NCBI GenBank assembly: GCA_019931105.1
Contig: JAIOUW010000004.1
Coordinates: 1-64,000 of the forward strand
DNA from: Flavobacteriaceae bacterium NBU2977
GTDB lineage: Bacteria > Bacteroidota > Bacteroidia > Flavobacteriales > Flavobacteriaceae
DNA: 64,000 bases
Direction: 5' to 3'
The translations under genes and the position numbers were made by a program. The notes beneath the pieces were generated by a model. The model was not told the origin of the DNA. It saw nothing but the letters and a program-made list of their open reading frames with translations, and did no database searches. Positions 26,431 to 36,217 of this stretch are shown here, piece after piece; position 1 is the first letter of the stretch, and every line of letters starts with the position of its first letter.

Positions 26431-29400
26431 ATGAAGACTTATTTATTGTATGTTTTTATAGCTTCGATTTTCTTGTTTTCCTGCAATGAGAGTAAGGAGC
26501 TTGTTCTGTTTAAGAATAAGCCAAGCACTCTTACTCAAATAACTTTTAATAACAGTATTGTTGAGACTGACAGTGCCAATATTCTTACCGAAGAATATAT
26601 TTTTAATGGTGGAGGGGTCGCAGTCGGAGATTTTAACAACGATAAACTTCCAGATTTGTTCTTTACTGGAAATCAGGTGTCGAATAAGTTATATTTGAAC
26701 AAGGGCGAGTTCAGATTTATGGATATTTCTTCTGAATCCGGTATTGAAGCAACCGATAGATGGTGTACTGGAACGACAGTAGTTGATATTAATCAAGATG
26801 GCTGGCTTGACATCTACGTTTGTGCTGCTCGCGAAGCTGATTTAAAACGAAGGGCAAATCTTCTGTTTGTCAATCAGGGCCTTAACGAACACGGTATTCC
26901 TGTATTCAAGGAATCTGCAAATTCTTACGGAATTGCTGAACAAGGCAACAGTATGGGGGCAGCTTTTTTTGATTATGACAGAGATGGTCTTTTAGATCTG
27001 TATGTATTGAATAATGAACAGGTGCACATACTTCCAACTAACTATAGAAAAAAGGTTGATGATGGAACCGCCGTAAGTAACGATCGTTTATATCGGAATA
27101 ATGGTAACGGTACCTTTACTGATGTCACTCTGTCTGCCGGAATAAGGTATGAAGGTTTTGGCCTTGGAATAGCTATTGGTGATTTGAACTATGATGGTTG
27201 GCCCGATATCCACATAGGTAATGACTATCTTACCAATGATTTGCTTTATATAAATAATGGAGATGGTACATTTTCAAACGATATCGAAGATTTTATAAAG
27301 CATCAGAGTAAGTTTTCTATGGGCTGCGATATTTCTGACTACAACAATGATGGATATCTTGATATAGTTACTCTGGATATGTTGGGAGAGACCAACTATA
27401 GGATGAAGACCACAATCGGTATGAACAACTATATCAAATATGTGTTGAATGAACGTTGGGGCTATGAATATCAATATAGCAGAAATATGCTGCATGTTGG
27501 CAATGGACCCGGTATACCCTTAAGTGAAATTGGCCTTCAAGCAGGTGTGTCTAGAACGGATTGGAGTTGGTCACCTTTATTTGCTGATGTTGACAACGAT
27601 GGATTTCGAGATTTGTTGATAACCAACGGATTTCCTAGGGATATTACGGATAAAGATTTTGGAGATTTTAGATTGAGCGTAAGTCAGTATTTGAGTCCTT
27701 ACAAGATTTTGGATTCTATTCCCGTTGCCAAAGTACAGAACTACGCTTTCAAAAACACAGAGGATGGACTGTTTCAAAATATGGGAAAAGAATGGGGGCT
27801 GAACTTACCTTCCTTTTCGAACGGTGCCGCATATGTTGATTTAGACCAGGATGGTGACTTGGACTATGTAGTAAATAATATTAACGATGAGGCCTTCGTA
27901 TTTGAAAATACGATCGGAGGTAGTGCCGAATCTCCACAATCTCTTAGAATATCGTTGAATGGCCCTGAATCGAACCGTATGGGTATTGGTGCCAAAATAG
28001 TGATAAGATACGGCGAAAATCAATTTCAGTATTACGAACATTATTTGACAAGGGGCTATATGTCCTCTGTAGAAGAGGTCATTCATTTCGGTCTTGGCGA
28101 TATAAGGTCGGTTGATTCGGTCGAAATACTTTGGCCAGATGGCAAATTGCAAAAAGTTATCGGCATAAAGACAAACCAGACTTTGAAATTGGACTATGAC
28201 GATTCCGATACTATTGTTGACACTGAGCCAGTTTTCCCGTTGGTGCCAAAGAAAATAAAAACAATCTTTAAAGAAATATCAAAAGAACTGTCGGTTGATT
28301 TTGTTCATCAAGAAAAAGACATTGTCGATTACAATATCCAGCGTATTTTGCCACATAAACTTACGCAGAATGGCCCATGCCTTGAAGTGGGTGACATAAA
28401 TGGCGATGGGTATGAAGATTTTATCGTTGGCAGCTCCTCCACTTTTTCGCCAAGTATATTCTTTCAAAGAAGCGATGGTACTTTTGCCGAAAAAAAGCTT
28501 TTTGACAAAGACTCGGATATGCGATATGAAGAACAGTCAATGGTTTTGTTCGATCTTGAAAATGATGGGGACCTCGATCTATATTTGGTTTCGGGTAGTG
28601 CGGAGTTTGAAGAAAAAAGTGAACTCTATGTCGACAGGCTTTTACTGAATGACGGTAAGGGCAATTTTACCTTGACTAATGATGTATTGCCCGAAGTAAG
28701 AGCAAATGGCTCAGTAGTAAAAGCCGAGGACTTTGATAATGACGGATTTACGGACCTGTTTGTTGGAGGCCGTACCCCTATTGCGAAATATCCATTACCA
28801 GACAGTAGTTTTCTACTTAAGAATGAAGCGGGTAAATTGGTTGATATTACCGACACATATGCAAAGGGTCTAAGAAAGGTCGGCATGGTTACCGATGCCA
28901 GTTGGTCGGACTATAATGGAGATGGTTTGTTAGATCTCGTTGTTGTCGGTGAATTTATGCCCTTTACGATTTTTGAAAATAAGAAAACCTCGTTTGAAAA
29001 GGTAAAATCGTCGACACTAGATAATAATCTGGGATGGTGGGAAACCGTTAGTGCCAATGATTTTGACAACGATGGTGATACGGATTTTGTGGTGGGCAAT
29101 TTGGGGTCTAATAATTTCTATCGGCCAACAAAGGAAAAGCCGGTTACCATTATAGCAAAAGATTTTGATGCTAACGGTAGTATCGACCCCGTAATGTTCG
29201 CTTATTTTAAGCAAGATGAAGATAGTTACGAAGCATTTCCAGTAAATTTTTGGGGCGATTTGAATGCTCAAAGCCCTTTGTTTAGGTCGAAATTCAATCT
29301 TTACAAGGAGTACGCCAGAACGACCAAAAATGATTTGTTCACAGAAGAAGAACTAAAAGACGCCATAACTTTGACCGGAAATACTGACAAAAGTACTTAT

Positions 29401-29802
29401 GTCGAAAATATGGGCCAAGGAGAATTCAGACTATCAGCCCTTCCCCTGGATGTTCAGGTGGCACCTGTCAATGGATTTTCGACAGGCGACTTCAATGATG
29501 ACGGCTTTATGGACGTTCTCGTAATCGGAAATGACTTTGGCAATGAGATTTTTATTGGCAGGTATGATGCCTCGAACGGTAGCCTACTCTTAGGTAATCA
29601 AAATGGAGGATTTAAAAGCCTTCATCCTGTGGCAAGTGGTTTTACGCCTAGTGGTGATGCGAAAGCAATTGCTAAGTTGAGAAGTGCTTTGGGTGAAATG
29701 TTATATATCGTTACTCAGAACGAAGGGCCTATTCTGATTTATAAACAAAAAGTTTCTAGTACTAATTCAGCGCAGAAAAATAGATTGGTTCGGAGTAATT
29801 GA
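26431..29802 (+). CDS. FG-GAP/VCBS repeat lipoprotein with ASPIC/UnbV domain
   Basis: A 1123-aa lipoprotein (signal ends FLFSC, Cys18). I count fourteen DxDxDG-type calcium-binding repeats. Seven lie before and seven after a central ASPIC/UnbV domain (about residues 503-588; RMGIGAKIVIRYG, VEILWPDGKLQKV). Examples are DINQDGWLD, DYDRDGLLD, DVDNDGFRD, DINGDGYED and DFNDDGFMD. The layout suggests two seven-bladed propellers flanking a linker domain. Such CRTAC1-like proteins often accompany SusCD pairs in Bacteroidetes and may bind ligand at the surface. No catalytic motif is seen. It has its own promoter, so it is a separate transcript from susCD. Confidence 0.9.
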   Translation: MKTYLLYVFIASIFLFSCNESKELVLFKNKPSTLTQITFNNSIVETDSANILTEEYIFNGGGVAVGDFNNDKLPDLFFTGNQVSNKLYLNKGEFRFMDISSESGIEATDRWCTGTTVVDINQDGWLDIYVCAAREADLKRRANLLFVNQGLNEHGIPVFKESANSYGIAEQGNSMGAAFFDYDRDGLLDLYVLNNEQVHILPTNYRKKVDDGTAVSNDRLYRNNGNGTFTDVTLSAGIRYEGFGLGIAIGDLNYDGWPDIHIGNDYLTNDLLYINNGDGTFSNDIEDFIKHQSKFSMGCDISDYNNDGYLDIVTLDMLGETNYRMKTTIGMNNYIKYVLNERWGYEYQYSRNMLHVGNGPGIPLSEIGLQAGVSRTDWSWSPLFADVDNDGFRDLLITNGFPRDITDKDFGDFRLSVSQYLSPYKILDSIPVAKVQNYAFKNTEDGLFQNMGKEWGLNLPSFSNGAAYVDLDQDGDLDYVVNNINDEAFVFENTIGGSAESPQSLRISLNGPESNRMGIGAKIVIRYGENQFQYYEHYLTRGYMSSVEEVIHFGLGDIRSVDSVEILWPDGKLQKVIGIKTNQTLKLDYDDSDTIVDTEPVFPLVPKKIKTIFKEISKELSVDFVHQEKDIVDYNIQRILPHKLTQNGPCLEVGDINGDGYEDFIVGSSSTFSPSIFFQRSDGTFAEKKLFDKDSDMRYEEQSMVLFDLENDGDLDLYLVSGSAEFEEKSELYVDRLLLNDGKGNFTLTNDVLPEVRANGSVVKAEDFDNDGFTDLFVGGRTPIAKYPLPDSSFLLKNEAGKLVDITDTYAKGLRKVGMVTDASWSDYNGDGLLDLVVVGEFMPFTIFENKKTSFEKVKSSTLDNNLGWWETVSANDFDNDGDTDFVVGNLGSNNFYRPTKEKPVTIIAKDFDANGSIDPVMFAYFKQDEDSYEAFPVNFWGDLNAQSPLFRSKFNLYKEYARTTKNDLFTEEELKDAITLTGNTDKSTYVENMGQGEFRLSALPLDVQVAPVNGFSTGDFNDDGFMDVLVIGNDFGNEIFIGRYDASNGSLLLGNQNGGFKSLHPVASGFTPSGDAKAIAKLRSALGEMLYIVTQNEGPILIYKQKVSSTNSAQKNRLVRSN

Positions 29803-29900
29803 ATATGATATCTTTGGCAAAGCAATATTACGTAGGTACTTTTGACGGGTTGTATTCGTATCCTTAAGGTCATATAGTCTTACATCCGGAAGTTTTGTAG

Positions 29901-30884
29901 TTATACTGCTCCATAAGTTTCCAAAATCATCTGATCGGTTTCTTCAATAGATTTGAAAACACTAAAGTCTCGCCCTTGCGTTCGTTGTGCTCCCAAGGCA
30001 TTTGCATACTTGGTGGCGGTTATATAATCGGTTCGGTTTTTTAAAATCCCGTAGCCTAGGCCGCCTGCAAACGAATCGCCGCAGCCCGTGGTGTCAACCA
30101 CATGGTCTACATGAATCGATTTGACCCTTTCATGATATATTTCACCTTCCTTTTTAAAAAAAACGGCACCGCCATTCGAGTCTAAGGTAACGATTAAGGA
30201 TTTTACCCCGTTTTCAAGGGCATGATTTGCAAATTCAGGAAGATGTTCGGTAGACCCATCATGTAGATTTACCAAACTCTCCGAATGGTATTCTTTTTCG
30301 AACCAGCAACATTTCGATTCTTCTAAATTCATTTTGAGCACATCGATATAGGGCAGCCATTGATCACGGTCGATCCAAAATTTGACCAATCGATCTCCGG
30401 TCATCGTAACGGTATTTGTGGGCCCATGGGCATCGAAAATAATCGTAGCGTCACTTTTTTTCTTGATATACTTCAAGGTTTCGAGGGGTACCTCGTAATC
30501 GGTGATCGGTACACATACGAAAACATCACAATGCAAAAGATTTTTTACGTCTTTGGGGATGATTGGGTTCATAAAACCTGTTTGTTTCTCCAATCGATTG
30601 TTTTGGTCCAAAAATTTAAGGCTGATAACATCACCTTGGTCCTGATCTGAAGTAATGTTGGCGACATTTATATTCTCATAGTCGGCAAGAATCTCCTTGA
30701 TGGCCTGTTCGTCTTTCTTGCGAACATGTGATACCAGGTGAACCGTTCCTTCATTGCCAAGAAGTTTCGACAAACCAATGGCCGTATGGGTGGCACATCC
30801 ATATTTTTCTATGACTTCACCCCTATGTGTTGTAATATGATCCCTAGGGATTGGGCCCAAAACGGCAATGTTGTATTTTGACAT
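29901..30884 (-). CDS. PfkB family carbohydrate kinase
   Basis: A 327-aa ribokinase-fold kinase that phosphorylates a sugar or nucleoside with ATP. The C-terminal signature DTTGCGDSFAGGLGYG contains the catalytic base Asp270 and the anion-hole glycines. The N-terminus, NIAVLGPIPRDHITTHRG, fits the first beta-strand of the family. The sugar specificity motifs are not diagnostic to me. It is convergent with the FG-GAP gene and lies 91 bases downstream of the Tat-exported propeller gene on the same strand, so the two may be one operon. Confidence 0.9.
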   Translation of the reverse strand: MSKYNIAVLGPIPRDHITTHRGEVIEKYGCATHTAIGLSKLLGNEGTVHLVSHVRKKDEQAIKEILADYENINVANITSDQDQGDVISLKFLDQNNRLEKQTGFMNPIIPKDVKNLLHCDVFVCVPITDYEVPLETLKYIKKKSDATIIFDAHGPTNTVTMTGDRLVKFWIDRDQWLPYIDVLKMNLEESKCCWFEKEYHSESLVNLHDGSTEHLPEFANHALENGVKSLIVTLDSNGGAVFFKKEGEIYHERVKSIHVDHVVDTTGCGDSFAGGLGYGILKNRTDYITATKYANALGAQRTQGRDFSVFKSIEETDQMILETYGAV

Positions 30885-30975
30885 AGTTATCTGCTTGTTG
30901 CTGTTAATAATAACAGTAATTCAAAAGAACATAAGAAGATACGACTTTTTTGGAAAGTTCAAACGCAAGATGAAA

Positions 30976-32034
30976 TTAGACGCGATGTAGCTTGACAGGG
31001 TAAGTTTTTCCGGATGCCCACTGTGGAATGTAAAGGTTTTCATCGTTATCAACGAACACATCATGCGGGTTTTTAAAAGTTTTTCCGTCGTATTGTGGAG
31101 CAACCAAGACACCTCCTTTATATTCGGGAATGCTCCCTCCGGGAAAGGAGATGACGTTATTGTCCTTATCGAGAACGGCCAGCATACCGTCATAGCTGTC
31201 CCAGGTTTTGGTTACGATTACGGCAAAGTAAAGATTCTCGCCACGTATTACCGGCCTGCAGATTGAGCAACCCGGCAGCGATATGGTTTCCAAGTGTTTT
31301 CCATCCAAAGAGAAACGCTTGAATTCTTGGCTGGCCCGAGAGGTTATCAGTAAGGTTTGATTGGTTTTGTCCCTAGTATCCAAGGTGATGCCATGGCAAC
31401 AATTGAATTTGTCATCTTGGTCACCCGTTCCACCAAAATGATTTAGGTACTCACCTTTCGAATTGTAGTGAATGATAAAATTCTTTCCATAACCATCGGC
31501 CACGTAAATGTCACCATTGGGCATAATGGCGGTCTCGGTGGGTAGAAATTGGTCGTCCTTTTCATATCCGCTGACCTCCTTTGGTCTTTCCAAGGTCATC
31601 AAGACACGGCCATCCAAGGTTGTTTTTGTTACCTTGTGTGTTTCGGGATCCGTTATAAAAAGAGATTGGTCGCTGCCTTCACCGGTAATGGTCAACCCGT
31701 GCGCTCCAGGAAATTCGGTGCCCCAAGAATCCAATACTTTTCCCGATTTATCATATATCAGAACATTGTTGTTGTTTGCACCGGTCGTTGTCATAAAAAT
31801 ACGGCCCTTATGGTCCATGGCCATTTCATGGCAATCGTTTACAGGTATTTTAGATGGGTCCTGTACTCCCCATTCTTTATCTACGCGATATTTGAATTCT
31901 CCATGCCCTACAATTTCCCCCATATTTTTTGTTGAGTGTGTAATTCCAAAAGTATATTTAGGTGCGGCCAAAGTCGCCCCGGCCACTATAGTTGACTTTT
32001 TTAAGAAATCCCTTCGGCTATTATTTTTTTTCAT
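30976..32034 (-). CDS. Tat-exported NHL-type beta-propeller protein
   Basis: A 352-aa protein beginning with a twin-arginine signal, NNSRRDFLKKS followed by a short hydrophobic stretch (to about residue 30), so it would be exported folded. The body is made of repeated propeller blades: HEMAMDHKGRIFMTTTG, AHGLTI, ETAIMPNGDIYVADGYG, CCHGITLDT, NPHDVFVDNDENLYIPQW. These resemble NHL / peptidyl-alpha-hydroxyglycine lyase-like folds. Catalysis is not evident. An ATG eight codons upstream (32058) is possible, but the chosen ATG gives the standard MKKNNSRRDF start. A perfect inverted repeat lies about 67 bases upstream. Confidence 0.85.
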   Translation of the reverse strand: MKKNNSRRDFLKKSTIVAGATLAAPKYTFGITHSTKNMGEIVGHGEFKYRVDKEWGVQDPSKIPVNDCHEMAMDHKGRIFMTTTGANNNNVLIYDKSGKVLDSWGTEFPGAHGLTITGEGSDQSLFITDPETHKVTKTTLDGRVLMTLERPKEVSGYEKDDQFLPTETAIMPNGDIYVADGYGKNFIIHYNSKGEYLNHFGGTGDQDDKFNCCHGITLDTRDKTNQTLLITSRASQEFKRFSLDGKHLETISLPGCSICRPVIRGENLYFAVIVTKTWDSYDGMLAVLDKDNNVISFPGGSIPEYKGGVLVAPQYDGKTFKNPHDVFVDNDENLYIPQWASGKTYPVKLHRV

Positions 32035-32100
32035 AACGTTTCTAGTTGTGTCCCGCATCTTACAGTGCGAGATGGTGTTGCCCTAAATTACGTTTTTTAG

Positions 32101-32124
32101 ACTAGAAAATCATCATTTTCTAGT
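32101..32124. promoter_or_regulatory. Perfect inverted repeat, possible operator
   Basis: ACTAGAAAAT-CATC-ATTTTCTAGT has perfect 10-base arms. No T run follows on either strand, so terminator function is unlikely. It lies upstream of the Tat-propeller gene on one side and tRNA-Val on the other. Confidence 0.4.
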
Positions 32125-32198
32125 TTGGCAATTCATAAACTTATGAAAGAACCGTCTTTTTTGAATGCAAAAATAGTTATACCTTAGCGACCTCTTTT

Positions 32199-32273
32199 GG
32201 GTCATTAGCTCAGTTGGTTTAGAGCGCTGCCTTGACAGGGCAGAGGTCATTGGTTCGAATCCAATATGACCCA
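32199..32273 (+). tRNA. tRNA-Val (anticodon GAC)
   Basis: A 75-base cloverleaf: acceptor GGGTCAT/ATGACCC with discriminator A, D arm GCTCAGTTGGTTTAGAGC, anticodon stem CTGCC/GGCAG with loop TTGACAG, and T arm TTGGTTCGAATCCAA. CCA is not encoded. The 5' half nearly repeats that of the tRNA-Val at 20416. Confidence 0.97.
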
Positions 32274-32442
32274 CATTCTTTCTCATTTTGGGGGTTGACA
32301 GTTGTCATTATATCGCCGTATATAGTTTTTTTATTCTTCAATATTGTTTTCGCGATTGCCTATACGGCCCTTCTGTGTTGTGGGCCATATCATTGTATAT
32401 CTTTTTCGTTTAAATAGTTCGCCTTTCACCACAATCATTTGT

Positions 32443-32450
32443 TACTTTTG
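32443..32450 (+). promoter_or_regulatory. -7 promoter element of cusAB
   Basis: TACTTTTG matches TAnnTTTG, 59 bases ahead of the cusA start. The -33 element is weak (TTC at 32418-32420, 22-base spacer). Confidence 0.45.
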
Positions 32451-32509
32451 AACGTTAAGGTTTACGGGAGTTTTTCGACGAACGGAACTCTATTTGCAAA
32501 CAACGGAAA

Positions 32510-35500
32510 ATGCTTGACAGAGGCATCAAATTCTTGATCGACAACAAACTGATGGCCGTCATTTTGATGCTATTGTTTTTAGTATGGGGGCTAGTACATT
32601 CCCCTTTCGATCTTGGTGCTGGTATAATTCCGAAAAATCCCGTATCGGTGGATGCTATTCCCGATATCGGGGAAAATCAGCAGATTGTTTTCACACGATG
32701 GAATGGGCAATCTCCACAGGATATTGAAGACCAGATTACGTATCCGCTTACCGCCGACTTACTGGGTGTTCCAGGGGTAAAAACGATTCGCAGCTCTTCG
32801 ATGTTCGGGTTTTCGAGCATCTATGTGATTTTTGACGAAGACATAGATTTTTATTGGGGAAGAAGCCGTCTTCTCGAAAAGTTGAACGCCCTCCCAAATG
32901 GTTTACTTCCAGAAAACGTCAAACCAACCCTTGGCCCTGATGCCACCGCATTGGGGCAGATATTTTGGTATACATTGGAAGGAAGGGATGAAAACGGCAA
33001 TGTTACGGGTGGCTGGGACCTTCATGAGATTCGAAGTATTCAAGACTTCTATGTGAAGAACGCCCTATCAGGAGTGGAAGGGGTATCGGAAGTGGCTTCC
33101 ATTGGGGGTTATGTTCGGGAATATCAGATCGATGTAGATCCCGAGCTAATGCGGCAATACGGAATATCACTTTCAGAGGTCGTACAAGCAGTCAAGAATA
33201 GCAATAGGGATGTTGGCGCAAAAACACTTGAGATAAACCAGACCGAATATTTTGTGCGCGGACTAGGTTACGTAAAAAGTACTACGGATATCGAAAATAC
33301 CGCGGTCAGGTCAGAAAATTTCACCCCGATCCGAATCAAGGACATTGCACATGTTACTTTGGGCCCGGCCGAACGAAGGGGAATTCTTGACAAAGAGGGA
33401 GCCGAAGTCGTTGGAGGGGTCGTAGTATCGCGATATGGGGCAAACCCTATGGAGACCATTACCAGGGTCAAGCAAAAAATCGATGAAATTGAAACGGCAC
33501 TTCCGACCAAACTTTTGAAAAATGGTACCAAATCTCAACTGACCATAGTCCCTTTTTATGATCGTACCGAACTCATCGAAGAAGCCTTGGGCACTTTGGG
33601 CAATGCGTTGACATTTGAAGTTTTGATCACAATTCTTGTGGTGGTGGTGTTATTGTATAACCTACGAATTTCGGTACTGATCTCGGGCCTGATGCCGATT
33701 GCCGTACTTACCGTTTTTATTGCGATGAAATTGTTCAAGGTCGATGCCAATATCGTCGCCTTGTCAGGTATTGCAATAGCCATTGGTACCATGGTTGACA
33801 TGGGCATTATACTTTCCGAAAATATTATCCGTCATTTAGAGGCGCATCGTGATATTGGAACATCCGATATTGATAAGGTAGTTTATGAGGCGACTTCAGA
33901 AGTATCCGGAGCTATTTTGACCGCAGGGCTTACCACGATTGTCAGCTTTATTCCAGTATTTACAATGACCGGGGCAGAGGGTAAGTTGTTCACTCCTTTG
34001 GCTTTTACAAAAACAGTGGCTCTGACCGTGTCTATGATAATCGCACTTTTTTTGATACCGCCTTTTGCCGCGCAATGGTTCAAAAAAAGAAAATCCAAAA
34101 AGAATCATTTGATTTTTTTTGGGTCGACCTTGTTCCTTATTGGGGTGATTGCCGTTGTTCTTGGCTATTTGGTGGGAATCGTAATCATAGGATTCGCGAT
34201 CATTGATCTGTTTGGTAACTTCGATAAAATAACGAAGGACAGGAAGCAAACCTATTTGCTCTTTTGGAGTGCCCTTTCCATTGTATTGCTGTTGGGCTAT
34301 TATTGGCGACCCTTTGGTTATGCCCATAATTTGGTGATCAATGTACTGTTCGTTGGAGTGATTTGTGCCGTGATACTCGGGGGTATTATTTACTTCAAAA
34401 ACAGGTATGAACGAATTATGATATGGGCCCTTGAAAATAAGGTAAAGTTTTTGAGTGCTCCATTGGTGCTATTGATTCTCGGTATTTTGATTCTGTTCAA
34501 TACCGGCAAGGAATTCATGCCCTCATTGGATGAAGGTTCCTTTCTTTTGATGCCGACTTCAATGCCCCATTCGGGTATTGTAGAAAATCAACGTGTTTTA
34601 AGGCAGTTGGATATGGCGGTGGCCAATTTGCCCGAAATTGAGACCGTAGTGGGTAAATCGGGTCGGGTTGAATCTGCATTGGATCCTGCACCCCTATCAA
34701 TGTATGAGAACGTTATTTTCTATAAACCTGAATTTATTCAGGATAAAAAAGGTACTCCCATAACCTTTAAGACAGATGAAAGGGGCCTGTTCGAAACAAT
34801 TTCCGGGGACTTTGTCAAGGCGGGAAGCGGTTATAAAAGAGAAGATCTTATCGAAGACGATCATGGTGATTTTTATAGAAATTGGCGACCAGAAATTAAA
34901 ACCAAAGCAGACATATGGAATGCAATCGTAACAGCGACCAGTCTTCCTGGTATTTCATCAGCTCCTAAGTTACAGCCTATCGAAACCCGGCTCGTTATGC
35001 TTCAGACCGGTATGAGGGCCCCTATGGGCATTAAGGTCAAAGGTCAGGATCTAAAGGATATCGAGGCATTCGGATTACAACTGGAAGCTATATTGAGAAA
35101 TGTGGAGGGGGTCAAGAAGGAGGCTGTTTTTGCCGATAGAATCGTTGGCAAACCCTACCTTTTGATTAACATTGACAGAAATAAGATCGCACGCTACGGG
35201 GTATCAATTTCCGAAGTTCAAGAAACCCTAGAAATTGCTGTAGGAGGTAAAGTACTGAGCCAGACCGTAGAAGGTCGTGAACGCTATGGAATACGGGTAC
35301 GATATCCTAGGGAACTTCGTGGTTCTCCCGAAGACTTGGAAAAGATCTACCTTGATGTTCCCAATGGAATTTCAGTGCCTATTTCAGAATTTGTGACCGT
35401 TGAATACGAACAAGGCCCGCAGAACATTAAAAGTGAAAACGGATTTTTGGTAGGTTATGTACTGTTTGACAAGCTAGATGATTATTCGGAGGTAGGTGTC

Positions 35501-36217
35501 GTTGAAAATGCAAAAAAATTGATACAAGAAGGTATAGCGCAAGGCTCCTTGAAGGTGCCGGTAGGGGTTAGTTATCAATTTGCGGGAACCTATGAAAATC
35601 AACTGCATGCCGAAAAAACGTTGTCGTTTATAGTACCTTTGGTACTATTGGTCATTTTTTTGATCCTGTATTTGCAATTCCGTTCAGTATCCATCTCATT
35701 GATGGTCTTTACGGGTGTTGCAGTGGCTTTTGCCGGAGGGTTTATTATGATATGGCTCTATGGCCAATCATGGTTCATGAATTTTGGAATTGCAGGCACC
35801 AATTTTCGTGAAGTATTCAACATTCATACAATAAACTTGAGCGTTGCGGTATGGGTCGGTTTTATCGCCTTGTTTGGGATCGCCACCGATGATGGGGTCG
35901 TTATGGCCACCTATCTAGACCAGGAGTTCAAAAAGAATAGACCCAATGATATTGGGGCAATACGTGAATCGGTTTTGGAAGCGGGCAAAAAACGAATTCG
36001 TCCTTGTTTGATGACGACGGCAACGACTCTGTTGGCCTTGTTGCCCATATTGACATCCAATGGGCGGGGGAGTGATGTAATGATACCGATGGCCATTCCA
36101 AGTTTTGGAGGTATGCTGATTGCCTTGATTTCATTGTTTATCGTTCCGGTATTGTTTAGTTGGAGAAAAGAGGCGGAATTGAAATATTCGGCGCAAAATA
36201 AAGTTTTAGGAGTATGA
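32510..36217 (+). CDS. cusA: Heavy-metal efflux RND transporter, CusA/CzcA family
   Basis: Inner-membrane RND pump of 1235 aa that exports metal ions (probably Cu(I)/Ag(I)) across both membranes with its adaptor. Typical signatures are VDAIPDIGENQ, WNGQSPQDIEDQITYPL, SSMFGFSSIYVIF and the TM4 motif GTMVDMGIILSEN with the proton-relay Asp. Methionines in LMPTSMP, APLSMYENV and LVMLQTGM lie where CusA has its metal-binding Met triad; this is an inference from alignment by eye. The protein is about 190 aa longer than standard CusA. Much of the extra length is a hydrophobic insertion at about residues 525-645 between the two halves. Its stop overlaps the cusB ATG by 4 bases. No outer-membrane factor gene is adjacent. 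Confidence 0.93.
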   Translation: MLDRGIKFLIDNKLMAVILMLLFLVWGLVHSPFDLGAGIIPKNPVSVDAIPDIGENQQIVFTRWNGQSPQDIEDQITYPLTADLLGVPGVKTIRSSSMFGFSSIYVIFDEDIDFYWGRSRLLEKLNALPNGLLPENVKPTLGPDATALGQIFWYTLEGRDENGNVTGGWDLHEIRSIQDFYVKNALSGVEGVSEVASIGGYVREYQIDVDPELMRQYGISLSEVVQAVKNSNRDVGAKTLEINQTEYFVRGLGYVKSTTDIENTAVRSENFTPIRIKDIAHVTLGPAERRGILDKEGAEVVGGVVVSRYGANPMETITRVKQKIDEIETALPTKLLKNGTKSQLTIVPFYDRTELIEEALGTLGNALTFEVLITILVVVVLLYNLRISVLISGLMPIAVLTVFIAMKLFKVDANIVALSGIAIAIGTMVDMGIILSENIIRHLEAHRDIGTSDIDKVVYEATSEVSGAILTAGLTTIVSFIPVFTMTGAEGKLFTPLAFTKTVALTVSMIIALFLIPPFAAQWFKKRKSKKNHLIFFGSTLFLIGVIAVVLGYLVGIVIIGFAIIDLFGNFDKITKDRKQTYLLFWSALSIVLLLGYYWRPFGYAHNLVINVLFVGVICAVILGGIIYFKNRYERIMIWALENKVKFLSAPLVLLILGILILFNTGKEFMPSLDEGSFLLMPTSMPHSGIVENQRVLRQLDMAVANLPEIETVVGKSGRVESALDPAPLSMYENVIFYKPEFIQDKKGTPITFKTDERGLFETISGDFVKAGSGYKREDLIEDDHGDFYRNWRPEIKTKADIWNAIVTATSLPGISSAPKLQPIETRLVMLQTGMRAPMGIKVKGQDLKDIEAFGLQLEAILRNVEGVKKEAVFADRIVGKPYLLINIDRNKIARYGVSISEVQETLEIAVGGKVLSQTVEGRERYGIRVRYPRELRGSPEDLEKIYLDVPNGISVPISEFVTVEYEQGPQNIKSENGFLVGYVLFDKLDDYSEVGVVENAKKLIQEGIAQGSLKVPVGVSYQFAGTYENQLHAEKTLSFIVPLVLLVIFLILYLQFRSVSISLMVFTGVAVAFAGGFIMIWLYGQSWFMNFGIAGTNFREVFNIHTINLSVAVWVGFIALFGIATDDGVVMATYLDQEFKKNRPNDIGAIRESVLEAGKKRIRPCLMTTATTLLALLPILTSNGRGSDVMIPMAIPSFGGMLIALISLFIVPVLFSWRKEAELKYSAQNKVLGV

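Noticed and set aside
28700-29520. Repeated DxDxDG segments considered as a DNA-level tandem repeat
   Set aside because: The repeats are conserved in protein only; the DNA is diverged, as expected of old propeller blades.
32101-32124. Inverted repeat considered as a terminator
   Set aside because: The stem is A/T rich and no T run follows on either strand; it lies upstream of the genes on both sides, so an operator is more likely.
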